A DNA stretch of 64,000 bases from Acanthochlamys bracteata. Lineage: Eukaryota > Streptophyta > Magnoliopsida > Pandanales > Velloziaceae. The DNA lies in the NCBI GenBank assembly GCA_019914995.1, contig CM034129.1, positions 6,089,725 to 6,153,724 on the forward strand, given 5' to 3'. A program made the translations under genes and the position numbers. A model generated the notes under the pieces. The model was not told the origin of the DNA and did not search any database. It saw nothing but the letters and a program-made list of their open reading frames with translations. Shown piece by piece: positions 38,039 through 49,489 of this stretch (the stretch's first letter is position 1; each line of letters starts with the position of its first letter).

Positions 38039-38634
38039 CGAAGTATAGTTTCTTTGAGTTTAGTTAAGAAACCAAGTCAATTTTACGGTGCATGTACTAT
38101 GGTGCGTACCTAATAAGAGATTTAACTAAAAAATTAATGGGAGTTGTATAGATACATTTTTGAACCATATCATATCATGATTATATGTTGTAAGAATTGG
38201 TAAAGAAATATGATATATAATTTAGTCTTTAGATGGATATGGATTAGATACACCCTGCTTTTGCTTGGTGTTACAGCGTTCCCTGAGAGGAAAAAACAAA
38301 AACTTAAAAATTTCTGCAGAGCTTTTTTGACAGAATAGAGCAGAACAGAGAACCGTTCACCAAATTGCAAGTGTCTGCAGACAACAAGGAAGAGGGTTTC
38401 TGCTAAAAAGATAGAAAAGGAAGAATCAAATTGTCCTATCTCTAGTAATGCATTTGCAACGGTCGGTTTCCTGCAACAAAGACCAAGAAACATGAAAAAT
38501 CAGTCTTTTTTTTCTGTCTTAGTTAGCTCATTAATTACCTACTTAATTGTATAACATCACAGCTGGTCCTCCCCCTTCATGCTTTACCTCACCTTCTACC
38601 CTTCTAACATTAAATGGTACCCCTAGCTACAGTT

Positions 38635-38644
38635 CTATTTAAAC
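38635..38644 (+). promoter_or_regulatory. TATA-like element of the zinc-finger gene at 38729
   Basis: CTATTTAAAC lies 85 bases upstream of the ATG, the spacing expected for a TATA box with a leader of about 50-60 bases. Confidence 0.5.
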
Positions 38645-38728
38645 CCTTAGATATGTTATCTACATCTTCACACCAAACCAATAGCTACTGTATTAGGGTT
38701 TCTAGATAGTTGAAAGAAAGTAAAAAGA

Positions 38729-39100
38729 ATGGAAGGAGGCATTCCCACTTGTGAGGTCTGCTACAAAACTTTCCAATCTGCTAAGGCACTGCATGGTCAT
38801 ATGCGTACTCACCCTGAAAGAGAGTGGAGAGGAGTGAACAAGCCTCCTATGATTGATTGTGATCTCAACCAGTTGTACGAAGATGAAGCTTTCATTGAAT
38901 GTTTTCTGCCTGTTAAAAAAATGAGTTCTCAGATGCATGCAGCAGGTTCTAGCTCCAGCAGCGGCGGTGTTAGATCTCCTCCAAAATCTGCCAAGAAGAA
39001 GAATTCGAAGGACGCTCGGGAAGGAGGGCAACAGAAGAGGCGTAGAATTGGGCGCAAAGTGGTGAAGTTCGACCTGAATGATCCACCAGTTGAGAAGTGA
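38729..39100 (+). CDS. Single C2H2 zinc-finger protein with C-terminal EAR motif
   Basis: A single-exon gene of 123 residues. One C2H2 finger: C8, C11, H24, H28, core CEVCYKTFQSAKALHGHM, followed by HPEREWRG. Plant-type fingers normally carry QALGGH; here the helix reads KALHGH, so two of the six signature positions differ. A DLNQL word lies at 45-49. A basic nuclear-localisation-like region follows (KSAKKKNSK, QKRRRIGRK, ~88-110). The C-terminus ends with FDLNDPP (114-120), an EAR repression motif known to recruit TOPLESS/SAP18-type corepressors. Inference: a small nuclear transcriptional repressor. A TATA-like element is 85 bases upstream. It is part of a same-strand C2H2 group with 31289 (broken) and 41491. 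The target genes cannot be inferred. Intact. Confidence 0.9.
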   Translation: MEGGIPTCEVCYKTFQSAKALHGHMRTHPEREWRGVNKPPMIDCDLNQLYEDEAFIECFLPVKKMSSQMHAAGSSSSSGGVRSPPKSAKKKNSKDAREGGQQKRRRIGRKVVKFDLNDPPVEK

Positions 39101-41383
39101 AGAGTTGCTGCATGTTCAAAATCCCTTCATATAATCTTATCTAGGTTAGTGTTGTTTTATGTGGGGGGTTTGAACTACTATATGTAATAAATTTAGGGAA
39201 ATTGCTATGGCAACTCTTCGATTAAGTTTCAAGTTGATGAGTTCATGTTAACGAATTCCTCACAAATGGAAAGTGGAGTTCAGTGACCTGGAACACAAAT
39301 GGAGCTAGATCTTAGGATGCCTAGCATAGTATCTATCGTGAGGCTTATCGATATATGTATTCGCGTAATTGTACTACTAGTCTGTCGTGTCCGTCGGTGT
39401 CTCTATCTACTTTGTTTTCATCTATGTACTTTCCTATTATGCAAATCTAAGTCGTTTCCTTATTATGTCAGTTTGCTTCATGGGTTAATGTGTGCAAAGT
39501 GAATGTGATGTTTATATTTCATCAAGAAATAGCTGATTGTATGTGATCATACGTTCTTGTCTCACTAGTTTTTGCCTTCCATTTCATCTGCCTAGTGCAT
39601 TTTCTTCTTCTTCTTCTTCTTCTTTCCCTTTTTTCCCCCTTGTTGTTTGAATAAAAAATGGTGGTGTGAGATGAAGCAGTTTAGCTAACTATTCCTTATA
39701 GTTACTTGTAAGTCTAGCTAACTATTCATTCAATTTCGATATGATGTTGATTTTAAAGCATAAATGCGTTATAAGGTTTTTCCAACTCTCAGCTGATTTG
39801 ACCACAATTTCGGGGAAGGGGCAGAATTCCATGGAGAGAATAATATATAGAATTTACTGTAAAGTTGGAATAGCTAGATTTCTTTTCTTCCCAACTCTTC
39901 CATTTCTTTATAAATCTGGAAAATATGCCCTATATGAACAATTAATAACTGTTATGCTATATAGTCAAGAAACTTTACTGTAATTCCTTATGTCCTACCA
40001 AGTGTTCCCATTAGTTAGTTTCCACCAACGCATATATAGCTCCCTTTTTTGTTCCTTCTTTTTTGATCTCTTCTTTTGAGAATTCTGCGATTGTTATTAA
40101 TATTACAAAGAAGTTTTCCCTACCTTGAGCTGAGGTATGTATATTGAGTTTCAACATGTTTACTGATTGATATTTGTACCAATTTCAACCTTGAACTAAG
40201 AGGTCATTTGTAATCGCTTAAACTAAATAAATTTCTTTTACAGTTTTTATAAAACTTGAGTTCTTTTTTGCTTAAAGAAATAACATTATAAATCAAATTT
40301 TATGACTCATAATTCATCCATATTTTATAAAAAAAAAATTTTAATTTATAAAGACCGTAGAAATTTTTTTGAGAAATAAAAAATTAAAAAAATACATAAA
40401 AAATGAAGTTGAAATGAAGAGCCAAGCAATTCCTAAATGCTGAGTAAGACAGTTGTCGGCGGACTACATTATACACAGTATTTCAAAGTTATAGCGCGTG
40501 ATTATATATCTCTATATCCTTCCTAACCATCTACTTGCAAATACTAATTGATAAAAATGCGACCTAGTTAGCAGATAGATGTATATCTCTTACATATGCT
40601 ATTGCAGGGTCATGGGTGTCGTATACTGTATAGGACATTAGAGAAATTGACATACATTTTATCACTACTGTAGTGATGATTTGATGATTATTTTAATTAC
40701 AAAAAAATTTACTTTTCTCTTCCAATTTGAGTTCCGATATTTAATATATTTCAATTATCATTTCAAATTTTTTTACTTTCACACCAAATTCTATTTATGT
40801 TAAAACTTAATTCCAAACTGTACTTCATATATTTTAATTATCACTTCAAATTCTATTTTTATCGAATTTTACTAAATTTTGCTTTTACGAAACTTATTTT
40901 CGTGTAACTCAATTTCATTTAATTAAAACACACCCGTAGAGAATTTTACATTGCTTTCTGATTGTCTAACTATACATGCTAATCCACAAGAATATAAAGT
41001 AACTGATATATAATCCTAGATAGAAACCATCTGCGGAAATAGTTTCCAAAATATGCTATATCCTTTGATGTACATGATATTCATTAATTCTAAACTAGTC
41101 ATAATTTCAAACAGCTATTTCCATGTATATTGGATAACAAATTATTTGAAAATTAATAGCAAATGAACTAATGGTCAAGAGTTCTGGTAAAACAAGTCAG
41201 TTTGAGTTGGCTTTTCAGGATAGGTTAACTTTAGAAAAGAAATCAAGGCATGACAATTCACTCTTTCTATTTAGAGCTATTCAATTTGCTCATCATTCAA
41301 TTCACAGTCTAAGCTCTTAATGCTTTCTTGACTATATGACATGTATAAGTTAATGCATGCAATTATACCTGATGCTTTTTTGC
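39101..41383. other. Intergenic DNA between the two zinc-finger genes
   Basis: A (TTC)n run at 39603-39624 is present. About 40203-40440 looks like an eroded MITE (GTCATTTGTAATCGCTTA at left, AGCCAAGCAATTCCTAAATG at right). 40650-40935 resembles 6220-6450. No other gene is seen. Confidence 0.4.
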
Positions 41384-41393
41384 TCTATATAAA
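41384..41393 (+). promoter_or_regulatory. TATA box of the zinc-finger gene at 41491
   Basis: CTATATAAAC lies about 100 bases upstream of the ATG in a standard core-promoter position. The leader ends with a (GCTA)n run at 41468-41482 just before the start codon. Confidence 0.65.
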
Positions 41394-41490
41394 CCTTAGA
41401 AAATTTCATTCAGTTCTTCACACAACTAGGTTTTTTTCTTTCTGAGTGAGAAAAATTAAAAAGCTAAGCTAGCTAGCTAGCTAAAAGAAG

Positions 41491-42120
41491 ATGGTCAAAA
41501 ACATTTGCAAGGTGTGTGGGAAATCCTTCAATTCTCCAAAATCACTGCAGGGGCACATGACATTGCACACGAAGATACTCAAGGGTAAAAACACGCAATC
41601 TCGTACCGATAGCAAGTCTGCATTGAAACGAGAATTGCGAGCATTAGGTTTGTTTCCTGCAACAACTCCAGGTAAGTGTCTCTATGAGAAAAAAATTGTT
41701 AAAAGTCTTGCTATGGAAACTGCTGACACTCTCCTTCAGCTGAGTATTGGGACAATATGTCCTTCCGATTCTGCTGAGAATAGCAAAAGCAACGAACTTA
41801 AACTTCGCAGTAAAAGCAGTACCTCCTCTCCTTCTCACTGGCAAGTTGTCGAAGGCATTTTTCAGCACAGGTGCTATAAGTGCAACAGAGGATTCGATTC
41901 TGGGCAGGCTCTAGGGGGACACATGAGAGTTCATTGGAGAGGATTTGATTATAATGCAATTGCTGATTATGAGAAAGAGTTCGCGTTTGATCTCAACGAG
42001 ATGCCAAATATCGAAAAAGGAGTGAATGCATCTTTAGTTACAAGACCAGATCAGTGTCCCGATCGAAGAACTAATTCTCATGTCAAAATAAACCTCCATA
42101 GAGGTATATTGAAGAATTGA
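41491..42120 (+). CDS. Two-finger C2H2 zinc-finger repressor with EAR motif
   Basis: A single-exon gene of 209 residues. Finger 1 (C6, C9, H22, H26) reads CKVCGKSFNSPKSLQGHM, so its helix is KSLQGH rather than QALGGH. Finger 2 (C128, C131, H144, H148) reads CYKCNRGFDSGQALGGHM and keeps the full plant QALGGH signature. The ~100-residue spacer is Ser/Lys-rich and carries LLQLSIG (81-87), a possible LxLxI-type repression word. FAFDLNEMP (164-172) is an EAR motif. Known for the family: DNA binding by QALGGH fingers and corepressor recruitment through EAR. Inference: nuclear repressor. It shares the HM-R/T-xH finger ending and EAR with its neighbour at 38729, consistent with an old duplication. 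Intact. Confidence 0.9.
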   Translation: MVKNICKVCGKSFNSPKSLQGHMTLHTKILKGKNTQSRTDSKSALKRELRALGLFPATTPGKCLYEKKIVKSLAMETADTLLQLSIGTICPSDSAENSKSNELKLRSKSSTSSPSHWQVVEGIFQHRCYKCNRGFDSGQALGGHMRVHWRGFDYNAIADYEKEFAFDLNEMPNIEKGVNASLVTRPDQCPDRRTNSHVKINLHRGILKN

Positions 42121-44719
42121 TTGATCGAAGATGCACGTTTCTGGACATGATTTAAGATGCATGACTATAATATTACTATCTTAATAACTTGGAAACCTTT
42201 ATAATAATATTTTTGTTTGAGCAAAATAGTGACCTTAGATGTACGTAGATTGTACTAGGATTTGCAGGTTTCAGGTTTCCGATATCTGTCGAGTGCTCTA
42301 ATTATATGAGCAACATTTCCTATATATGTGATATGTTAAATTGTACCGAGTCCGTTTGTTTCAGGCATCCAATGTATGCATTTCTAATTGAATTATGTCC
42401 TATACATCTTGGTGAAATATATATTTTTATCAAGTATTCTAGTTAAGCAAATCTCATCAGGTTATCTAAGTGTACGTTTTTACTAGGAATGACATGCTCA
42501 AGAAAGTAGTTTGTATATACTTGCTATCCATGTCTCTGCTGCCTGCTTCACAGTTTCCGGATTGTTGTTGTAAGAAGTTAAAAGAAAAGTTAACATTGCA
42601 TATCTGTACTTGATACCTCAAGGCATGGCACACTGCCGGATATTCAATTTTGTCTTGACAATGGGATGGAAAACTACTATTAACTCGTACCTCTGGGTTG
42701 ATTGGGTTTTAGGAAAAAAATTAAATTCTATATAAAACTCAAAACCCAGTTTTAGAAATATCACAAATATTAGTATGTCAGCAAACTGATTTAGTAATTC
42801 TAATTAAAACAGATTTAGAAAACAATATTCAATTAATAAACACTGCTAGTACATTTACAAGCAGAGTTCATTCAAAATTATAAAATACATAAACTACATT
42901 TCGCAATCTTCAATCCGAATAGCTTTGTCATGATCATTCACAAGCGGAACGTAGGCGCTGTAGGTGTGTCCAATCCAATATACATTGTCATTTATCATAA
43001 GAAGAATTGTAGAAAAATGATAGAGAATGTTTTGAAGAGAGGTACTGAAGTTACTGCACTACCACTTCTCCTAAGGCTTTAATTAGTCGCCCTCATATCA
43101 AAAGGTCTGCACCTGTTCGAGCGAAAGCTTTATAGAATATAATGAAATCCACGATCTTCTGGGTCAGTTGATTCATTATAAAGGAAAGATAAGGAGAATT
43201 CGAGAATTATTTATTTGTGCGTGATTCAAGTGTTAAGTACTATCAATAAGATAGTAACATTAATTAATAAATCTAGCTGATTTTTATAGAGAAGTCTAAT
43301 AGATCAGAGTTTAGACTCAAACCACTAATATATCTTTTTCTTCTAAATTTATAGGACCTAGCATGAGAGAATAATCCATAACTCTATTTAGTTTGGAACT
43401 ATATTTTGTACCTACGTTTTTTTATTCATTGCCCTTACCGTATTACCATGTACGTACATTTCTGATAATCTAAATTCTCATCAATTCTATTTTGGAAATG
43501 CTTTGGTTCATTTCTAATGATTGATTAAATTATTAAAATGCTATATTATTGCGTTTTATTTGAACTCAACATTTTTAAGAATTTATTAAAATTTTATACT
43601 AAAGTATCTTTTTCTATATAAAAAACAAGAAAACAAACCCATGTGATCCAAATTAAATAAAAAACTATATGTCAATAACTAAGTCATTTTACTCAAATTA
43701 AAAAACACTTTAAATCAATACAAATTCACCTAATATTATAAAAAGAGATGAAAAATGAGTTTAATTTAAAATTCCTGCAAAAAAACACTCAAAAAGACGA
43801 GGTAAAATTAACTTGTAGGAATAAAACAGTTACGATACATTGGGTTGAAGTTATGTTGTATCCTATATTGAAAACATTATTGATGAGGTAAAATTATCAT
43901 GACCACACTGTAGAACAAAACACCAACAAAATAATTGGATGTTTTATTGGAACTTCTGCTTTTCAAATAAACTTCTGGTTTCTTTACTGAATTATTATGT
44001 AGTCTCATCAAATGCAAAATTAATACATCCAAAGTGTAAACTAATTAATCAGTGAGCACTCCAAAAGCGAGCAACGACAGTGTGGACAGACAAGCGAGAC
44101 GCGGTGAATACAGCAAATTAAAGGTTGGTGAAATTAATGGAAGAAGGAATAAAAGAAGGAACAGAAGGACATCGACAGCATCGGCGCATGCGATACCTAG
44201 CTTCGGCGCGGATCTTATTACATGGAATGCCTGCACAACGGTAGTAGAGACAGTAGAGTAGTAGGAGACCAGAGGAGGAATAGGACATTGGCGACAAAGA
44301 GAAGAAATTTCACAGTGCCTGCTAGAAAATAAAGACGATAAAATGTTATTCTGAAGGGCCAAAGATACAAACTACTAAAACAACAGATGAGCCAACAATT
44401 CTTGTTGCGAATTCCTATAGGGCCAGTTATATAAATAAAAAACGTAATCACCTTTGCTTTTGCTCAGATAGAACATACCCTTTCTCGATTGCACGAAAGA
44501 AATAGGAAAGGAAAAAAGGAACAACTACATGTATATACAACCACACAGAGCGCAGAGCCAGATTGCAATGTAGAGTGGCCAAAATTTTCCTAGTTAGAGT
44601 TTTATCTAGCAATTTAGAAAAAACATTAAATAAATTACATGTGGAAGAGAACTATAAATTATAGTACGTATTAGTTATTAGTAAAGAAGTTCATACAATT
44701 GAAACCAGCATTGGTGGAT
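42121..44719. other. Intergenic DNA, no gene seen
   Basis: AT-rich to about 44040. 44040-44260 is GC-richer, with open frames on both strands (a 105-codon minus-strand frame at 44045-44362 has a Leu-rich stretch) that I do not recognise. No repeat was delimited. Confidence 0.35.
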
Positions 44720-46740
44720 TGAACCCAAACCTCCACAATGGCGAGGAAATGTCTTGGTAAGATGCCAGATTGTCTATACAAAACAAGAGAGGCTATTGCT
44801 ACATATCTACATCCAGTATAACATCACTGAAACAATTAATTCTAAGAAAATTTCAATGTAAATCACACTAATCAGGCATGTCAACACAAACTTCAACATG
44901 TAATTGCATGTCCATATGCATATATTTCACAGAAAAAGAAAGCGAAAATATACCAATGGAGAATATGTAATCAACTGTTCCAATAAAATTCCCGGTGCAG
45001 TTCGTAATATGGGTACACACGTTTGTGGATCTATCTTCCATTGTTGCTCAAAACCTGTAGCACCCTTCATTCTTGTAAATATACACTAACCTGTATGAGC
45101 CAAGTGTCATAGCTGTACAAGTGTTATTTTAATAAACTTTGGAGGATTTATATTTGTTTACCAGTGGGAGGTTGTGATTGATCTTGTTAATAGGGAGTAT
45201 TATACTAAGAGCATCAACTTGCAGGTCTTCATGTTGCGGATCTATTTTCCCCATTGCGAGAAAAGAATGTGGTGCACTGCATCAATCGTTAAAATATGAT
45301 CATTAGAACTTAAATTTGAAGGTCTAAGTAGTAGAACTAATTTAAAGTTAAACCAGAAAAATTAATGACTCGAGCCACCTAAGTGGAACTGAATTAAAAT
45401 CACCACAAACCAACTTGGGAATGTCTGAACTCATTGCTTTTCTTTCCAAACCCTTTAGAAGAGTATGCACCTAAGAAATCTCAATCAAGTTAGTTTTTCA
45501 GATAACACGAAGAAACTCAAGAGATTTGACCTTGTAAGAAAAAGAATTCAACTATACTAGATAAATAAGCACCTGCCAATTTTTGACATCTTTAAGGTCT
45601 TGGGGACATTTACATGTGTATTTGCCTGCATTAAGTTCTAAAATTGTTAGAAACACAGTCTCCGGAAGAAAGCGGCCCTAATTTCCTTGGAAGGAAAATT
45701 ATAAAATCAGAACAAAACCATAACTCATTTGTTAAAACGGCCCTAATGACTCAGGTAACGTGTAGATAACTTCTTTTTAAAGAACATCTATGCATCTACA
45801 CGAAGTTTCCAACCGTACATATATATTTTCCTATGCATGTAACAGTCACAAGGAACCTATTACACTTTCTTATATTAAATCTATCAGAAAGTTCAGCAAC
45901 TTTTGATACCTTCAATTAATGACAAGTCATTTAAGTCTTTAACCATCGTGAATGATTTCGGAATCATAGCTACGTTCACATTAGCTGTTCATACTCATGC
46001 GACAAACGAAAACTGCTAAGAAGAGAAATGAGTAACCTATTCAATTACCTAGAAGGTAGAAATTTCCTTACCACGCACAAGAGTTGCCTTTCTACAAGAT
46101 TATCTGTGCCATGGTTGCTCAACTTTGCCTCAAGGACCAAAATTAGAGCAATATTATCCTAGCATTGGACGAAGTGCATACAAACATTAAAATACAAGAA
46201 AAATTAAAACATAATTAAAAGAAAAGAAAGAAAAATAGAAGTAGATTGCTACAGGACAAAAATCTTAATCAAGCTATTAAAGCAGCCTTCTTCTGACCAA
46301 CTTGAACTGGCAGCTTCAGTCAGAGATTAACAAAAGCTGAAACAAAAACTGGCAACTTGTTACATTCAACCTGAAACAAAAGCTTACCACTAGGAAACAA
46401 AATCAACAATTAACTTCTGCAATGACCACAGAACGACTTTATATTTTTTAACATGTGAAGAATCTGTTCCTACGAAAAAATGTGGCACAACCATCGATTG
46501 TGTCTGGATTTCCACTATAAACCTGAGGAGTTGCAAACAACTTAGATACACTTTAAAATGCAAGAGAAGTAGAGAACAGAGGCACCAGCACCTGACCTCA
46601 GATGTTTTTCTCTTGTAGAGCGCTTGATAACCGTGTTTATCAAGTTCCTGATGCAAAAAAATTTTCGAAGTGATCGTTTTGAACCTTCAACAAATAATCA
46701 AAATCAGGCTTCATTAGTTCGTTCAAACTTTCTCTTCTCC
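44720..46740 (-). pseudogene. CCR4-type deadenylase (carbon catabolite repressor 4) pseudogene, introns retained
   Basis: Read 5' to 3' on the minus strand, blocks follow the order of the plant CCR4 exonuclease domain: VQNDHFENFFAS (~46725), ELDKHGYQALYKRKTSE, VYSGNPDTIDGCATFFRR then SSHVKKYK, QKKAAL with SLIK, DNIALILVLEAKLSNHG and VERQLLCV (46150-46070), NTHVNVP with DLKDVKNWQ (45625-45572), VHTLLKGLERK and DIPKLVCGDFNSVP (45472-45385), APHSFLAMGKIDPQHEDLQ and ILPINKINHNLPL (45280-45170), KIDPQT and TNCTGNFIGTVDYIF (45040-44950). Intervening sequences have GT/AG edges, so this is an unprocessed duplicate. Frameshifts (for example inside FFRRNRF/SHVKKY, QLPKKAAL/LIK and VPQDLKDV) and stops break it, and the N-terminal half of the gene is missing. 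The final exon around 44720-44800 is barely recognisable. Confidence 0.8.
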
Positions 46741-46882
46741 CAGAAAAGGAAGCAAAAGAAGAGGATGTCAATTCCTATTATAATCTTACCAAGTTGCAAA
46801 TGATTTTTCTTGGCAACCATTTCTAGTAATGTGGCAAAAAGGGAAAATATCCTTATTTACTATCGTTATATATATATATATA

Positions 46883-47282
46883 TGCACTCCATGTGCTATA
46901 TGCATTCCATCGATTTTTCCGCCCATATTTGGCCGGAAAGACCTCCAAATCCGATCTTCACCGTTGGATATATAGAACTATGAGTGATAAAAACACACTT
47001 ACCAAATTTCAGTTCAATCGGACCACGAATCGACCTTCATCCGGCCATTTGATCAAGATGACTCAAAAACAAAAAATATATATTTTGTCAACTTTTACTA
47101 TTTGAGTCATTTTGATCAAGTGGCCGGATGAAGGTCGATTCGTGGTCCGATTGAACTGAAATTTGGTAAGCATGTTTCCGACTCATAGCTCTACATATCC
47201 AATGGTGAAGATCGGATTTGGAGGTCTCTCCGGCCAAATATGGCCAGAAAAACCGATGGAGTGCATATAGCACATGGAGTGC
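46883..47282. mobile_element. Foldback element 3, near-perfect 400-bp hairpin
   Basis: Arms 46883-47067 and 47101-47282 are inverse complements, about nine bases in ten matching by eye, around a 33-nt loop. Terminal words: GCACTCCATGTGCTATATGCA at left (first 20 bases) and its inverse complement at right. The apex reads TTGATCAAGATGACTCAAA. Open frames on both strands within it are mirror images of each other and not proteins. An (AT)n run abuts the left end. Best preserved of three related hairpins. Confidence 0.9.
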
Positions 47283-47374
47283 CTATATCTTATTCCATAT
47301 ATATGAAAATTAAATGTACTTGAATAGTAAATGTATACAATGTTGATAGATAATTCATAATCGCTTCTATTATA

Positions 47375-47626
47375 AGGGCGTGTTTATCAATACCCCAAAC
47401 TCACTTTTTTTAAACTCACTTTCAATATAAAATACCTACAAAAATTAAATAAAAATTTTTTATAAATAAAATTTTTTTAAAAATTTATTTTTAAAATTTA
47501 CTATAAATATTACATTAATATATAATTTTATTTTTTATTAAATATTTTTAATATTTAATTTAATTTTTTAAATTGACTTCTAAAAAACTTATTTTATCTA
47601 CTTTTTTATCAAGGTAAACACGCCCT
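47375..47626. mobile_element. MITE of the GGGCGTGTTTACC family
   Basis: The left end AGGGCGTGTTTATC and the right end GGTAAACACGCCCT are near-exact inverse complements over 14 bases. The 250-bp interior is AT-rich with ACTCACTTTCAATATAAAA, as in the copy at 403. Confidence 0.8.
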
Positions 47627-49489
47627 AAATTACTATCTTCCGAAATACAGTAATGATATATGTAGTACTTGTTATTGTTAATTTCAACTTCTTCATTCAA
47701 GTTCTAATTGCATCTTATCAAAAAAGAGCCGCATCACTATTTTGAAAATTAAAAAGGGTCCTTCTATTACTCTATGAGAATTCCCTCCTACAATAATTAA
47801 GTAAATCTAAGATGAACAAAAAAATAATACAACTAATCAATTATTGTCTTAGCCTGTAGCAAAATTTAATAAGAAACATAATAACAACTAAGTTCATTCA
47901 ATTCGATCCAGTCGACGAGTTTGTTTGAGTTTTCTGATTACTCGGCGAGTTTCTTCATAATATCATTTATCAAATGATTTGGAATTTCAAATTACAAGAC
48001 TTGCACGTACAATCAAGGAAGTCTATTATTGTCCATGGTAAAATCCTTCCAAAACTATATGAAATGTTTTTTGGGTACAAAATCTTCATAACGTTATACT
48101 GTTATACACCGCATGCTGTAAATTTCTCCAAGTCCAATGATCATACGCTTATAAAGCTTGCTTTCTAGTTCATATCTTATAACAAAATAGTCAGTACTTG
48201 CAATATATCATGCTTATTTTTAGCGTCTACTTCAATATCATAGAGGTTGGTTATGAAGATTTTGAAGGTTCTTATCGATACCTAGAAATCCTAAATTATG
48301 TTCAAAGGTGTATCAGCTTCCATATTAAAATCCAATGGTGATGTTAAGAGATTTTTATGGAAAACAGATATTTGCAGCAAGTTTTGGCCATCTTTCTCAC
48401 TTATTCCTTAACTTACCCTTCCTTTTCTTCTTCTTTTACTTCCCTTTTTCTTTTGATTTTAAATTAATCTTTTTTGTGAGCTTCAACGTTTTTGTTCGTT
48501 TACATAAGTATTTCCTAGCTTATTAATTTGAACATAAAGCGGTTTGTAATCCTTAGATAAAACGAACAAAATGGCTCTTGAAGGGGTTTCTAATCCCTGT
48601 ATCTTACATCTCTGGTCTTCCTACTTATTCGTACTGCAATACTGTAAGCGTTTTACGAGCGCGCTGAGAACAGCACATTGCAAAAAATCACCTACGTACT
48701 AATTCAAGTATCGAAAGTTCAATCATTGGAGATACCATAGTTAAATAGTTCAAGTATCGAAAGTTCAATCATTGGACATACCATAGTTTAAACAGTTCTA
48801 CACATTTTGTCATGAAAAGTTGTACTACAGACTTAAATTTGAATGTCCCACGCTTTCCGTCAAACTCATGGTAGGATTCGAAATATATATAGAACATATT
48901 TGGCTAAATTTAAAATTTAAAATTTTTGAACAAAAATTGCTATTTATATATTTTTGCTGAAGAAAGCGGCTGTTAAAAATTTTTTGATTAGGAAACTATT
49001 TTTTTCTGAATTCTGTTTGGATAAATTTTACTGTCTGGTTAAATTTGTACTTATAAATTAAATAAGATATATAATGACTGAAATATATATTATCTTATTT
49101 TTTGATATTTGATTTTATAACATATAATTTTTGTTGAATATATTTTTTATATATTTATTGTTTTATTAATTTATATAATATTTTTAATTATTTTTGAATA
49201 TATAATAATAAATAATAATTGATTAATAAGTTGAAATAAATTAATAAATAATATAGTAATACATTAGCATTGACAAAAAGATAGCTTCAAAATGGTTCAA
49301 TGCCTCAATTTTTATTTTTATTTTTTTTTGTTGAAATGCTAGAAAGTCACAAGCATAACAAATAAGATCAATTTGACGGAGCAAGATGAAAATAACGGAA
49401 ATGTAGTTTATAAACTATCTCTTTAATTACATAATCAACCTATCATATAGTTACTCACATTACAACAATCGTACTGTATGTATATGGAA
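47627..49489. other. Intergenic DNA, no gene seen
   Basis: No recognisable coding sequence. It holds a 46-bp tandem duplication at 48703-48796. Very AT-rich from 48890 to 49270. Confidence 0.4.
48703..48796. repeat. 46-bp tandem duplication
   Basis: TTCAAGTATCGAAAGTTCAA followed by TCATTGGA[G/C]ATACCATAGTT occurs at 48703 and again at 48749 with only a few differences, so it is recent or conserved. Confidence 0.9.

Noticed and set aside
44045-44362. 105-codon minus-strand frame with a Leu-rich stretch
   Set aside because: Not recognisable, overlapped by similar frames on the other strand, and it lies downstream of a pseudogene; composition alone explains it.
46893-47273. Two ~60-70 residue open frames, one per strand, with similar sequences (MLYAFHRFF and MLYALHRFF)
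   Set aside because: They are the two arms of the foldback element read from opposite strands; the similarity follows from the inverted repeat, not from coding.
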